A stretch of 44,358 nucleotides of DNA from an uncultured Clostridia bacterium (lineage in GTDB: Bacteria > Bacillota > Clostridia > Christensenellales > Pumilibacteraceae): contig CAMSYM010000017.1 of NCBI GenBank assembly GCA_947066105.1, forward strand, positions 1 through 44,358, written 5' to 3'. Below, one piece after another: positions 27,273 through 35,173 of the stretch. Numbering within the stretch: position 1 is the first letter of the stretch; each line of letters begins with the position of its first letter. The position numbers and the translations under genes were made by a program. A model generated the notes under the pieces. It was not told the DNA's origin. It worked only from the letters and a program-made list of their open reading frames with translations, and did no database searches.

Positions 27273-27992
27273 ATGAGCGAGTACGATTCCGGCGCATATT
27301 TCGTGCGGCGCGGCGGAAGGCGCGACCGCAATCGCAAGCGCGGCGGCGGACGGTCGCGGCGTGCGGCGGGAGCGCTGATAACGGTGTTGCTGTTGCTTAC
27401 GGCGGCTATATGCGCATTGGTCGCGTTTTTACCGCGGTTGTCGACCGTGGGCGCACCCGCGCCCAATTTTAAGGGCAAAACGTTTTACATGCTTGCGACG
27501 GGCAGATCGACCGATCGCGAGCAGTCGCATGTGATGGCGCAGTACGCGGTGGAGCGCGGCGGCGCGGGATATATATACAACGACGGCGAGTATAAGATAA
27601 TAGCGGCGGTGTACGATAAGGAATCGGACGCAAAAACGCTTGCTTCGGTCAATGAAAACTCATACTATTTCGCATTGACCGTTCCCAAATGCAGTGTCGC
27701 CGAAACCGATGCGCGTGCGCTCGAATACTTGACGGGCGAGTGGTACGATACTGTCCGCACCGCCGCGTCCGAACTTCAACGCGGAAATATCGCCGAATCC
27801 CAAGCCGAGCATGCCGTCGCGTCGGCGTGTTTAAGGCTTAAAGCGTTTTCGGGCGAAACAAGCTCCGTGCTTTTGACTGCGGCGCTCGATGTTGCGAGCG
27901 AATACGATTGTCCCGACTCGTATTCGATCCTGTCGTATTTGCATTATGTGCATGTGCGCGCGATAACGCTTGCAGCAATATCGCTGTCGTAG
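27273..27992 (+). CDS. Membrane-anchored protein with SPOR-like segment
   Basis: A 239-residue protein with a very basic cytoplasmic N-terminus (Arg/Gly-rich, about 1-32), one membrane helix (about 34-53) and an extracytoplasmic remainder, a type II membrane topology. Residues about 70-120 (FYMLATGRSTDREQ, then GAGYIYNDGEYKIIAAVYD, then KESDAKTLAS) resemble a SPOR domain, a small fold that binds denuded septal peptidoglycan. The rest is helical and not recognised. No ribosome binding site is visible, but a -10 box 5 nt upstream suggests a leaderless mRNA. The gene stands alone between a repeat block and the hydrogenase operon. A cell-wall or division role is an inference from the SPOR-like part only. 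Confidence 0.72.
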   Translation: MSEYDSGAYFVRRGGRRDRNRKRGGGRSRRAAGALITVLLLLTAAICALVAFLPRLSTVGAPAPNFKGKTFYMLATGRSTDREQSHVMAQYAVERGGAGYIYNDGEYKIIAAVYDKESDAKTLASVNENSYYFALTVPKCSVAETDARALEYLTGEWYDTVRTAASELQRGNIAESQAEHAVASACLRLKAFSGETSSVLLTAALDVASEYDCPDSYSILSYLHYVHVRAITLAAISLS

Positions 27993-28076
27993 CGGATTGG
28001 TTTCTTCCACATTGGGCGGGGCGGCGTTATATCGGCGTATACACGATATGGTGGCGGACAAAACGGTGCGGCAAAA

Positions 28077-28092
28077 GTTCGCATATGCGAAC
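28077..28092 (+). promoter_or_regulatory. 16-bp perfect palindrome upstream of the hyd promoter
   Basis: GTTCGCATATGCGAAC is a perfect inverted repeat whose centre lies about 67 bp upstream of the predicted hyd transcription start. It looks like a binding site for a dimeric regulator. It does not match the Rex redox operator (TTGTGA-type) or the Bacillus LexA box (GAAC-N4-GTTC; here the arms are the other way round). The regulator is unknown. Confidence 0.6.
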
Positions 28093-28115
28093 ACGTTTAA
28101 AATGCGGAATTATAC

Positions 28116-28144
28116 TTGAAAATCAGCGAATTATGTGTTATTAT
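28116..28144 (+). promoter_or_regulatory. SigA-type promoter of the hydCBA genes
   Basis: TTGAAA (28116-28121) and TATTAT (28139-28144) are separated by 17 nt. The predicted start near 28151 gives a leader of about 79 nt before hydC. Confidence 0.78.
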
Positions 28145-28229
28145 ATACAAGTATGCGGTATAGGCGGGCAAGCAGTGCGTTCGTTCCGTATATTCGACAG
28201 TAAATTACCCAAAAGGAGTAAATACACCA

Positions 28230-28697
28230 ATGACCGATGAAAAGGACATAAAGTTCGCCGAAGTTCTGGAAAGTCTTAAAGACGTTCCCGGACCGGTAAT
28301 GATGGCGATGCAAAAAGCGCAGGATATTTACGGATATCTTCCGCTCGAAGTTCAACTCAAAATCGCCGACTTTTTCGGCGTGCCGCTTGCAACGGTGTAC
28401 GGCATAGCCACGTTCTATTCGCAGTTCAGGCTCGAACAGCCGGGGCAGATAAAGATAGCCGTGTGCTTGGGTACCGCATGCTACGTAAAGGGTAGCGGCG
28501 GCGTTATAGATAAATTCGGACGCATGCTCGGCGTAGAACCCGGTCATACCACCGCCGACGGACGGTTTACGCTCGAAGCGACGCGTTGTATCGGTTGTTG
28601 CGGGCTTGCGCCCGTACTTACCGTCAACGGCGAGGTCTACGGCAAGGTGACGGAAGACAGCGTGGACGAGATATTGGCAAAGTACAACAACATTTGA
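28230..28697 (+). CDS. hydC: NAD-linked [FeFe]-hydrogenase subunit C (NuoE-like)
   Basis: A 155-residue thioredoxin-like [2Fe-2S] protein of the NuoE/HydC/HndA family. The four ligand cysteines are visible as CLGTAC and CIGCC, with the typical GLAPVLTVNGEVYG after the second pair. The N-terminal helical part contains the family phrase GYLPLEVQLKIADFFGVP. In the trimeric hydrogenase this subunit passes electrons near the flavin of HydB. AAAAGGAG precedes the ATG by 11 nt. Gene order hydC-hydB-hydA matches bifurcating hydrogenase operons of Clostridia and Thermotoga, which oxidise NADH and reduced ferredoxin together to make H2, or run in reverse. Confidence 0.94.
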   Translation: MTDEKDIKFAEVLESLKDVPGPVMMAMQKAQDIYGYLPLEVQLKIADFFGVPLATVYGIATFYSQFRLEQPGQIKIAVCLGTACYVKGSGGVIDKFGRMLGVEPGHTTADGRFTLEATRCIGCCGLAPVLTVNGEVYGKVTEDSVDEILAKYNNI

Positions 28698-28871
28698 TCG
28701 CGCGTAGCTTGCGTGTACGGGCTTTGTGCGGCGCGCCGCGACGGTCGTGCGGATCCTATCCGCAATTGTTACGACGGCATACCGTTTGCCCGTTCGATGC
28801 GATCTTGCGGTCGAAACACGTGCTTATACTTAACGTTAAATTCAACACTCTCTTAATTTCAGGAGCGATAA
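28698..28871 (+). other. hydC-hydB spacer
   Basis: A 174-nt gap, long for an operon of subunits of one enzyme. It holds a small perfect hairpin GCGGAT-CCT-ATCCGC (28749-28763) without a U-run. A TATACT at 28825-28830 has no good -35 partner, so no internal promoter can be claimed. Confidence 0.5.
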
Positions 28872-30761
28872 ATGAAAACTTTACAGCAGTTACAGGAAAT
28901 ACGCGATAGGCTTAAAGCCACTATCGACGAACGGCAGGAGGGCGCGGCGGTCACGCCGGGCTTGCCGCGTATGTACATACTTGTTTGCGGCGGTACGGGC
29001 TGTACATCCGGCAACAGCAAGATCATATACGATAACTTCGTTTCTCGGCTCAAAGAAAAAGGACTGGAAAACGAAGTCAAGATCATCATGACCGGTTGTT
29101 TCGGTTTGTGTTCCAAGGGTCCGATCGCGGTCGTTTATCCCGACGGCTCGTTCTATACGCATGTTCAGCCCGACGACGTTACCGAGATCGTGGAAAAGCA
29201 TATCGTCGGCGGACAACCCGTCGAACGGTTGTTGCATGCCGAGAAGGACATCCACGGACAGCTTAAAAGCATCAACGATACCGATTTTTACCGCAGTCAG
29301 CGGCGCGTCGTGTTGCGCAACTGCGGCGTGATCGATCCCGAAAACATCGACGAATATCTCGCGACCGACGGCTACAAGGCGTATGAAAAAGCGGTTACGC
29401 AAATGACGCCGCAGCAGGTCATCGACGAGATCAAAAAGAGCGGACTTCGCGGACGCGGCGGCGCGGGATTTTCCACCGGCATGAAGTGGCAATTCACCCA
29501 CGACGCGCCGGGTACGGAAAAGTACGTTGCGTGTAACGCCGACGAGGGCGACCCCGGCGCGTTTATGGACCGCTCGCTTTTGGAAGGCGATCCGCACGCC
29601 GTCATCGAAGCCATGATGATAGCGGGCTATGCGGTCGGTGCGGAACACGGCGTTATTTACGTGCGCGCCGAGTACCCGATAGCCGTTCACCGTTTGGAAG
29701 TCGCCATAGCGCAGGCGCGCGAGTACGGTATACTCGGCGATAACGTTATGGGACAGGGCAAAAAGTTCGATCTGGAATTGCGTTTGGGCGCGGGCGCGTT
29801 CGTTTGCGGCGAGGAGACCGCCTTGTTGAACTCCGCGGAAGGCAAGCGCGGCGAGCCGCGTCAGCGTCCGCCGTTCCCCGCGATAAAAGGCTTGTTCGGT
29901 AAGCCGACGCTTATCAACAACGTCGAAACCTACGGCAATATCACGCAGATAATTCTCAACGGCGCGGACTGGTTCGCGTCCGTCGGCACGGAAAAGAGCA
30001 AGGGAACAAAGGTGTTCGCGCTCGGCGGCAAGCTCGAAAACGTCGGGCTTGTGGAGATACCCATGGGTACGCCGCTCCGCACGATAGTCGAGGATATAGG
30101 CGGCGGTTGCCCCAACGGCAAAAAGTTCAAAGCCGCGCAAACGGGCGGACCGAGCGGCGGGTGCATCCCCGCATCGCTTATCGATACGCCGATCGATTAC
30201 GACAACCTTATGGCTATCGGCTCGATGATGGGTTCGGGCGGGCTTATAGTCATGGACGAAGACAACTGCATGGTCGATATCGCCAAGTTCTTTCTGGAAT
30301 TTACCGTCGACGAGTCGTGCGGAAAATGCACGCCCTGCCGTATAGGCAATAAACGCCTTTTGGAAATGCTCGATAAAGTGACCAAAGGCGAGGCGACGCT
30401 CGAAGATCTCGATAAGATGGAAGAGCTGTGCTATTACATAAAAGACAATTCGCTGTGCGGACTCGGTCAGACCGCGCCCAACCCCGTGTTGAGTACGCTC
30501 CGCTATTTCCGCGACGAGTACGAAGCGCACTGCGACGGCAAGTGTCCTGCGGGCGTTTGCAAAGCGCTCGTCAGCTTTAAGGTCGATAAGGAAAAATGTA
30601 TCGGTTGCACGCTGTGCGCGCGCAACTGTCCCGTCGGCGCGATATCCGCGACCGAAGAGAAAGCATCCAACGGCAGACCGATCCATGTCATCGATCCCAA
30701 AAAGTGTATCAAGTGCGGGGTGTGTATATCCAAGTGTCCTAAGGGCGCAATATATAAATAG
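28872..30761 (+). CDS. hydB: NAD-linked [FeFe]-hydrogenase subunit B (NuoF-like, FMN and NADH binding)
   Basis: A 629-residue subunit in three parts. An N-terminal thioredoxin-like [2Fe-2S] domain (about 1-125) has CGGTGC and CFGLC. The central NuoF-type flavoprotein part (about 150-530) has GRGGAGFSTGMKW and CNADEGDPGAFMDRS for FMN and NADH, and the [4Fe-4S] motif SCGKCTPCRIG with a later Cys in NSLCGLGQ. A C-terminal pair of [4Fe-4S] clusters has CIGCTLCARNCPVG and CIKCGVCISKCPKG. This is the architecture of HydB/HndC in electron-bifurcating hydrogenases, where the flavin site joins the NAD(H) and ferredoxin branches. AGGAG lies 6 nt before the ATG. The protein is full length and no residue of the visible motifs is missing. 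Confidence 0.96.
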   Translation: MKTLQQLQEIRDRLKATIDERQEGAAVTPGLPRMYILVCGGTGCTSGNSKIIYDNFVSRLKEKGLENEVKIIMTGCFGLCSKGPIAVVYPDGSFYTHVQPDDVTEIVEKHIVGGQPVERLLHAEKDIHGQLKSINDTDFYRSQRRVVLRNCGVIDPENIDEYLATDGYKAYEKAVTQMTPQQVIDEIKKSGLRGRGGAGFSTGMKWQFTHDAPGTEKYVACNADEGDPGAFMDRSLLEGDPHAVIEAMMIAGYAVGAEHGVIYVRAEYPIAVHRLEVAIAQAREYGILGDNVMGQGKKFDLELRLGAGAFVCGEETALLNSAEGKRGEPRQRPPFPAIKGLFGKPTLINNVETYGNITQIILNGADWFASVGTEKSKGTKVFALGGKLENVGLVEIPMGTPLRTIVEDIGGGCPNGKKFKAAQTGGPSGGCIPASLIDTPIDYDNLMAIGSMMGSGGLIVMDEDNCMVDIAKFFLEFTVDESCGKCTPCRIGNKRLLEMLDKVTKGEATLEDLDKMEELCYYIKDNSLCGLGQTAPNPVLSTLRYFRDEYEAHCDGKCPAGVCKALVSFKVDKEKCIGCTLCARNCPVGAISATEEKASNGRPIHVIDPKKCIKCGVCISKCPKGAIYK

Positions 30762-30763
30762 TG

Positions 30764-30905
30764 CGCGCAAGCGATTTACGCGTAAGCTTGCTGCCGATTT
30801 ACGCGGTAAATACGTTGCTCGCTCTCGACGTAGCGCTGCTACGACTTCGAGCGACGCGCCTTTTTACCGCATAAATCGTCTACGCGATCTTATCGCGCCA
30901 TCGCT
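30764..30905 (+). repeat. Long imperfect inverted repeat between hydB and hydA
   Basis: CGATTTACGCGGTAAA (30795-30810) pairs with TTTACCGCATAAATCG (30863-30878) at 15 of 16 positions. Between them lies a second stem-loop centred on GTAGC-GCT-GCTAC (30830-30842), with CTCGA/TCGAG arms. Outside, CGCGTAAG (30779-30786) can pair with CTTATCGCG (30889-30897). The whole would fold into a hairpin of roughly 100 nt or more. There is no U-run at the 3' base. It fills most of the 233-nt spacer. Confidence 0.75.
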
Positions 30906-30994
30906 TTTGCTCACTATTCGTACATAGATTTATCGATCCAACATTCGTAAATACAATTTTGTATTCGGAATTATAATAGGAGAAATTCCCATTT

Positions 30995-32740
30995 ATGAAA
31001 AACGTCAATTTAAAAGTCAACGGGGTAGCGGTCACCGTACCCGAAGGCACGCGTATACTGGACGCCGCCGTCAAGGCGGGATTTAATATCCCCACGCTGT
31101 GCTATATGAAAGACCTTTGCAACGAGAGCAGTTGCCGCGTTTGCGTCGTTGAGATAAAGAACAACCGCAAGCTTATGACGGCGTGTTCGACGGTGGTTGC
31201 CGAGGGCATGGAAGTTTTCACCAATACTCCAAAGGTCCGCGCATCGCGCAAGATCACGCTCGAACTCATGCTGAGCAATCACCATAAGGAATGTCTCAGT
31301 TGCGTGCGTAGCGGGAATTGCGAGTTGCAGACGCTGTCCACCGAATACGGTTGCGACGCGACTAAATACAGCGGCGCGATGAACGATTACGACGTCGACG
31401 ACGTTACGCCGTTTTTGGTGCGCGACAACAATAAGTGCATACTTTGCCGTCGTTGCGTCGCCGCGTGCAATACCGTACAGACCGTCGGCGTTATCGACGC
31501 TGGCAACCGCGGGTTCGCAACGCGTATCGCAAGCCCGTTCGATAAGTCGCTCGGCGAAGTGCCGTGCGTGGCATGCGGTCAATGTATCAACGTTTGCCCG
31601 ACGGGTGCGCTCCGCGAAAAGGACAGCGCTTCCGATGTGGAGAAATTGCTCGCCGATCCGACCAAAACGGTCATAGTCGGCACGGCTCCCGCGGTACGCG
31701 CGGCGCTCGGCGAGGAGTTCGGGTATCCGATCGGTACGGATACCGAGGGCAGAATGGTCGCGGCGCTCAAAGCGATGGGCTTCGATAAAGTGTTCGACGT
31801 GAATATGGCGGCGGATATGACCATCATGGAAGAAGGCACGGAGTTTTTGGAACGGCTCAACGATCCGAACGCGACGTTGCCCATGATCACTTCGTGCAGT
31901 CCCGGTTGGATACGGTTTATCGAATACAATTATCCCGATCAGCTTAAAAACCTTTCGTCGTGCAAATCGCCGCAACAGATGTTCGGCGCGATCATGAAAA
32001 CGTATTACGCCAAAAAGCTCGGCATAGATCCCAAGGATCTTGCCGTCGTCACGGTCATGCCGTGCATAGCCAAAAAGTTCGAGCTTACGCGCGACGATCA
32101 GTCGGCGGCGGGCGTGCCCGATATCGACGTTTCTGTCACGACGCGCGAGCTTGCTCGGCTCATCAAAAAGTTCGGCATTAATTTCGCGGCGCTCGATCCC
32201 AAAACCGAATTCGACGATCCCATCGGCAAGGGCAGTACGGCGGGGCTTATATTCGGCGCGACGGGCGGCGTTATGGAAGCGGCGCTCCGCACGGTCGCCG
32301 AAGTCGTTACCGGCGAAAAGCTCGACAACGTCGACTTCAAAGCGGTGCGCGGCACGAAAGGCATTAAGGAAGCGTCCGTTACGCTCAACGGCAAGCAGAT
32401 AAACATAGCCGTCGCGAGCGGACTCGGAAATGCGCGCAAGATAATGGACGATATCAAGGCGGGCAAGAGCAAGTACCACTTTGTCGAGATAATGGCTTGC
32501 CCCGGCGGTTGCGTCAATGGCGGCGGTCAACCCATAGTCGACAGCGCAACGCGCAATCTCGTCGACGTGCCTAAGACCCGCGCCAAAGTCCTTTACAAAA
32601 AGGACGGCAAGAGCGAGCTTCGCAAGAGCCACGAAAATCCCGTCGTCAAAGCGTTGTACGAAGAATTTTTCGGCAAGCCCGGCAGCCACACTTCGCACGA
32701 AGTGTTGCATACGAGCTACGTCAAGCGCGACAGGTTTTGA
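30995..32740 (+). CDS. hydA: [FeFe]-hydrogenase catalytic subunit A
   Basis: A 581-residue catalytic subunit. From the N-terminus it has a plant-type [2Fe-2S] domain (CYMKDLCNESSCRVC and a later TACS), a His/Cys [4Fe-4S] segment (HHKECLSCVRSGNC), and two [4Fe-4S] clusters (CILCRRCVAACN, CVACGQCINVCPTG). The H-cluster domain carries L1 as TSCSPGW (299-305), L2 as MPCIAKKFE and L3 as EIMACPGGCVNGGGQP, and ends with the small-subunit-like YKKDGKSELRKSHENP segment. The domain set is the M3 type found in trimeric bifurcating enzymes. L1 has Ser302 where the best-studied enzymes have a second Cys. AGGAG lies 11 nt before the ATG. Maturases HydE, HydF and HydG are not in this window and must be elsewhere. 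Confidence 0.96.
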   Translation: MKNVNLKVNGVAVTVPEGTRILDAAVKAGFNIPTLCYMKDLCNESSCRVCVVEIKNNRKLMTACSTVVAEGMEVFTNTPKVRASRKITLELMLSNHHKECLSCVRSGNCELQTLSTEYGCDATKYSGAMNDYDVDDVTPFLVRDNNKCILCRRCVAACNTVQTVGVIDAGNRGFATRIASPFDKSLGEVPCVACGQCINVCPTGALREKDSASDVEKLLADPTKTVIVGTAPAVRAALGEEFGYPIGTDTEGRMVAALKAMGFDKVFDVNMAADMTIMEEGTEFLERLNDPNATLPMITSCSPGWIRFIEYNYPDQLKNLSSCKSPQQMFGAIMKTYYAKKLGIDPKDLAVVTVMPCIAKKFELTRDDQSAAGVPDIDVSVTTRELARLIKKFGINFAALDPKTEFDDPIGKGSTAGLIFGATGGVMEAALRTVAEVVTGEKLDNVDFKAVRGTKGIKEASVTLNGKQINIAVASGLGNARKIMDDIKAGKSKYHFVEIMACPGGCVNGGGQPIVDSATRNLVDVPKTRAKVLYKKDGKSELRKSHENPVVKALYEEFFGKPGSHTSHEVLHTSYVKRDRF

Positions 32741-32755
32741 TAGAATACAACATTG

Positions 32756-32782
32756 AAAGTGCGGCACATGTCGCACTTTTTT
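32756..32782 (+). terminator. Intrinsic terminator of the hyd operon
   Basis: AAAGTGCG (32756-32763) pairs perfectly with CGCACTTT (32772-32779), and the 3' arm runs into six T residues. It lies 16 nt after the hydA stop. Confidence 0.9.
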
Positions 32783-32882
32783 AATGCGTTCGGGCGGTTG
32801 AGTGTTGTATAAAGCGAGTATCCGATCGGTCTACGGTGTTGCGCTAGACATTAATTCGATGATATTGCGTTATAAAAAACAG

Positions 32883-32911
32883 TTGATTTACGCGCGCGTT
32901 TGGTGTATAAT
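32883..32911 (+). promoter_or_regulatory. SigA-type promoter of the yggS-sepF-lspA-rluD-pyr genes
   Basis: TTGATT (32883-32888) and a perfect TATAAT (32906-32911) are separated by 17 nt. The start near 32918 leaves a leader of only about 14 nt before yggS, so there is no attenuator of the PyrR type here. Confidence 0.85.
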
Positions 32912-32931
32912 TAAAATCGGCGGGATATAGC

Positions 32932-33594
32932 ATGACTGTCGACGAGATCAAACGTAATATCGAGCTTGTGACCGAGCGCGTGGCGCGCGCATCAGCACGG
33001 TCGGGGCGCGCGGTGACCGTCGTGGCGGCTACCAAAAACGTGCCTGCGGAGTTTATCGACGTCGCTGTCGATAGCGGTATAGATAATATCGGAGAAAACC
33101 GCGTTCAAGAGTATCTCGGCAAAAAGGACGGCGTACAACGCGCAATATGGCACTTTATAGGCACTTTGCAACGCAATAAGGCAAAGTATCTCGTCGGGAA
33201 CGTAGCGCTCATTCAGTCGGTAAACTGTATCGAGCTGGCGCGCGAGATAGACAGGCTTGCAAGATTGCGCAACGTGCGACAGCAGGTGCTTATCGAGTTG
33301 AACGCGGCGGGCGAGCAGTCCAAAACGGGTGCGCCCGTCGATATTGCGGACGACCTTATAGCCGAAGTCCGAGAGCTTAAAAACGTGGTAGTGCGCGGCA
33401 TAATGTCAGTTCCGCCCAAAGACGCGGGCGACGCGGTCTATGCAAAACTTGCCGCGAAGTTTGAAAAACATAAAAGCGACGCGTTCGATATACTGTCGGT
33501 GGGCATGAGTTCGGATTACGAGCGCGCGATAGCGCAGGGCAGTAACATGGTGCGACCGGGTACGGCGATATTCGGGTCGCGAACACATAGGTAG
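32932..33594 (+). CDS. yggS: YggS-family PLP-homeostasis protein
   Basis: A 220-residue single-domain TIM-barrel protein (PLPBP/YlmE/YggS family) that binds pyridoxal phosphate but is not known to be an enzyme. It is thought to buffer PLP and influence amino-acid and keto-acid balance. The PLP lysine is Lys35 (VAATKNVP). Other family segments are IGENRVQEY, WHFIGTLQRNK, and SVGMSSDYERAIAQGSNMVR with the phosphate-binding loop. The length is normal. It begins the conserved ylmE-sepF block of Bacillota, and its stop overlaps the ribosome binding site of sepF. Its own ribosome binding site is weak (GGCGGG about 8-10 nt upstream). Confidence 0.94.
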   Translation: MTVDEIKRNIELVTERVARASARSGRAVTVVAATKNVPAEFIDVAVDSGIDNIGENRVQEYLGKKDGVQRAIWHFIGTLQRNKAKYLVGNVALIQSVNCIELAREIDRLARLRNVRQQVLIELNAAGEQSKTGAPVDIADDLIAEVRELKNVVVRGIMSVPPKDAGDAVYAKLAAKFEKHKSDAFDILSVGMSSDYERAIAQGSNMVRPGTAIFGSRTHR

Positions 33595-33602
33595 GAGCTG
33601 TT

Positions 33603-34220
33603 ATGGCAAACGGAGATTTTTTCGACGCGTTCTTGCGTAACGCGAGCAATTACAACGGCGGCGCGCCCGAAGTTTACGAGGACACGCACGACGCAAACGG
33701 CAATTATACGGGCGGTGCGCGTAACAGCGGTTTTGCCGCGCCGCAACAGTCGTATGCGCAACAGCCGATCTTTCCGCAACAGCCCGCCGCGCCGACGTAC
33801 CCGCAACAGTCCGCGCCGATGTATACTCCGCCGCCGCACGGTTCGGCGGCACAGCGTACCGAACACAGTTTGGAACACCCGCCGCAATTCGCGCAGGTGA
33901 ACACGGGCGGCGTACAGTCGCAAGCAATGCCGCTCCCCACGCTCGATCAGTACGTATCGCCGCAACTCAATCAGAATTTCGTTATATACCGTCCGCGCAC
34001 AACCAAGGACGTAGAACAATTGATAGCGTATTTACGACGGCGCGAGCCTGCGCTGGTCGATCTCGATCCCATATCCGATTCGCCCGACGCGCAACGGCTC
34101 ATGGACTTTACGTCCGGCGCGGCGTACGCGCTCGGCGACAGAGTGATGACCATTCGTCGCAACCTGTTTTTGATAACGCCCGATACGATAGACGTACTAA
34201 AACCGGACGGAGAAGAATGA
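33603..34220 (+). CDS. sepF: Cell division protein SepF
   Basis: A 205-residue FtsZ-bundling and membrane-tethering division protein. The C-terminal about 85 residues form the SepF core (NQNFVIYRPRTTKDVEQLI, then LVDLDPISDSPDAQRLMDF, then GAAYALGDRVMTIRRNLFLI). The region from about 25 to 110 is a long low-complexity linker rich in Pro, Gln and Ala (repeated PQQ motifs). The N-terminal amphipathic membrane-binding helix seen in Bacillus SepF is only weakly recognisable (DFFDAFLRN). AGGAG is placed 5 nt before the ATG. The stop overlaps lspA by 4 nt. The neighbours yggS and lspA confirm the assignment. DivIVA, YlmG and YlmH, which lie between in Bacillus, are absent. Confidence 0.9.
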   Translation: MANGDFFDAFLRNASNYNGGAPEVYEDTHDANGNYTGGARNSGFAAPQQSYAQQPIFPQQPAAPTYPQQSAPMYTPPPHGSAAQRTEHSLEHPPQFAQVNTGGVQSQAMPLPTLDQYVSPQLNQNFVIYRPRTTKDVEQLIAYLRRREPALVDLDPISDSPDAQRLMDFTSGAAYALGDRVMTIRRNLFLITPDTIDVLKPDGEE

Positions 34221-35173
34221 TCGGAAAAATGTCGGACAATTCGTTTAAAAATTTCTTTTCCCGCGCATGGGAATTTATAAAGCGCGTAGCCAAGATCGTA
34301 TGGAACTATCTGAAAATCGCCAAGATGGAATGGATAGTTATGATCGGACTTTTCGCGTTGGATCTTATAAGCAAAACGATCGTGGAAAAAACGCTCGGCT
34401 ATCATAACGAATTGACGTTGATACCGAATTTTTTGGCGTTTGAACTGATCCCCAACTATAATGCGGCGTACGGCGCGGATTTTGTTAGCAAGTGGTTGGG
34501 AACTATGGGCGCGCGCATATTTTTCAGCGTGTTCGCCGTCGCGGCGTCGGTCGCGTTTATACTCGTGCTTATCAAAAACAAGGGGAAAAGCAAGGTCTTT
34601 CGCATCGGTATAGCTATGTTCGTCGCGGGCGCTATGGGTAATTGCATAGACCGCATGTTCATAGGCTGGGTGCGCGATTTCGTACACTTTACTTTTCAGC
34701 CGTATATTTTCAATATAGCCGACGCGGAGCTTATTTTCGGCGTCGTGCTTATCGTCGTGTATTTTCTGTTCCTGTACAGGGACAGCGATAAGCGCAAGGA
34801 GCAACCTACCGCGCCGCTCGTCGACGATCTCGGCGAGATAGCGCCAGTCGATATGACTGCGGAAACGGGCGAAAGTTCGGACGCGGGCGAAACCGCGCCC
34901 GTCGACGGTATCGACGCTACCGTCCAAGACGTTACTGTCGACGACGGTGTCGAGAACGAAACGCCGTCGGGTGAAGCTCCTGCCGAAAATGCCGAAAAGG
35001 TCGCGGCGGAACGAACCGAAAGCGCGCCGAAAAAAAGCGCGCCCGCAAAACGACGGGCGAAGCGATCCGCCGAAAAACCCGTGTCCGACGGACAAGTCGA
35101 ACAAGTCGAACAAGACGGCGTAAAGTCTGTCGTCGTTGAAAACGGTGTCGATACGGAGCGCGACGATACATGA
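34217..35173 (+). CDS. lspA: Lipoprotein signal peptidase (signal peptidase II) with long charged C-terminal tail
   Basis: A 318-residue membrane aspartyl protease that removes signal peptides from prolipoproteins. Four membrane helices occupy about 38-190. The catalytic region reads GNCIDRMFIGWVRDF with Asp154, followed by FNIADAE with Asp169. The NYNAAYG motif corresponds to the usual NxGAAF. LspA is normally about 150-170 residues. Here there is an N-terminal extension of about 35 residues and a C-terminal tail of about 125 residues after the last helix, first acidic (rich in Asp, Glu, Thr) and then alanine/lysine-rich (PKKSAPAKRRAKRS). The tail should be cytoplasmic and disordered. The start overlaps sepF and the stop overlaps rluD, each by 4 nt (ATGA), so translation is coupled. 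Confidence 0.92.
   Translation: MIGKMSDNSFKNFFSRAWEFIKRVAKIVWNYLKIAKMEWIVMIGLFALDLISKTIVEKTLGYHNELTLIPNFLAFELIPNYNAAYGADFVSKWLGTMGARIFFSVFAVAASVAFILVLIKNKGKSKVFRIGIAMFVAGAMGNCIDRMFIGWVRDFVHFTFQPYIFNIADAELIFGVVLIVVYFLFLYRDSDKRKEQPTAPLVDDLGEIAPVDMTAETGESSDAGETAPVDGIDATVQDVTVDDGVENETPSGEAPAENAEKVAAERTESAPKKSAPAKRRAKRSAEKPVSDGQVEQVEQDGVKSVVVENGVDTERDDT

Noticed and set aside
28077-28092. LexA (SOS) box upstream of hydC
   Set aside because: The half-sites are GTTCG...CGAAC, the reverse arrangement of the Bacillus GAAC-N4-GTTC box.
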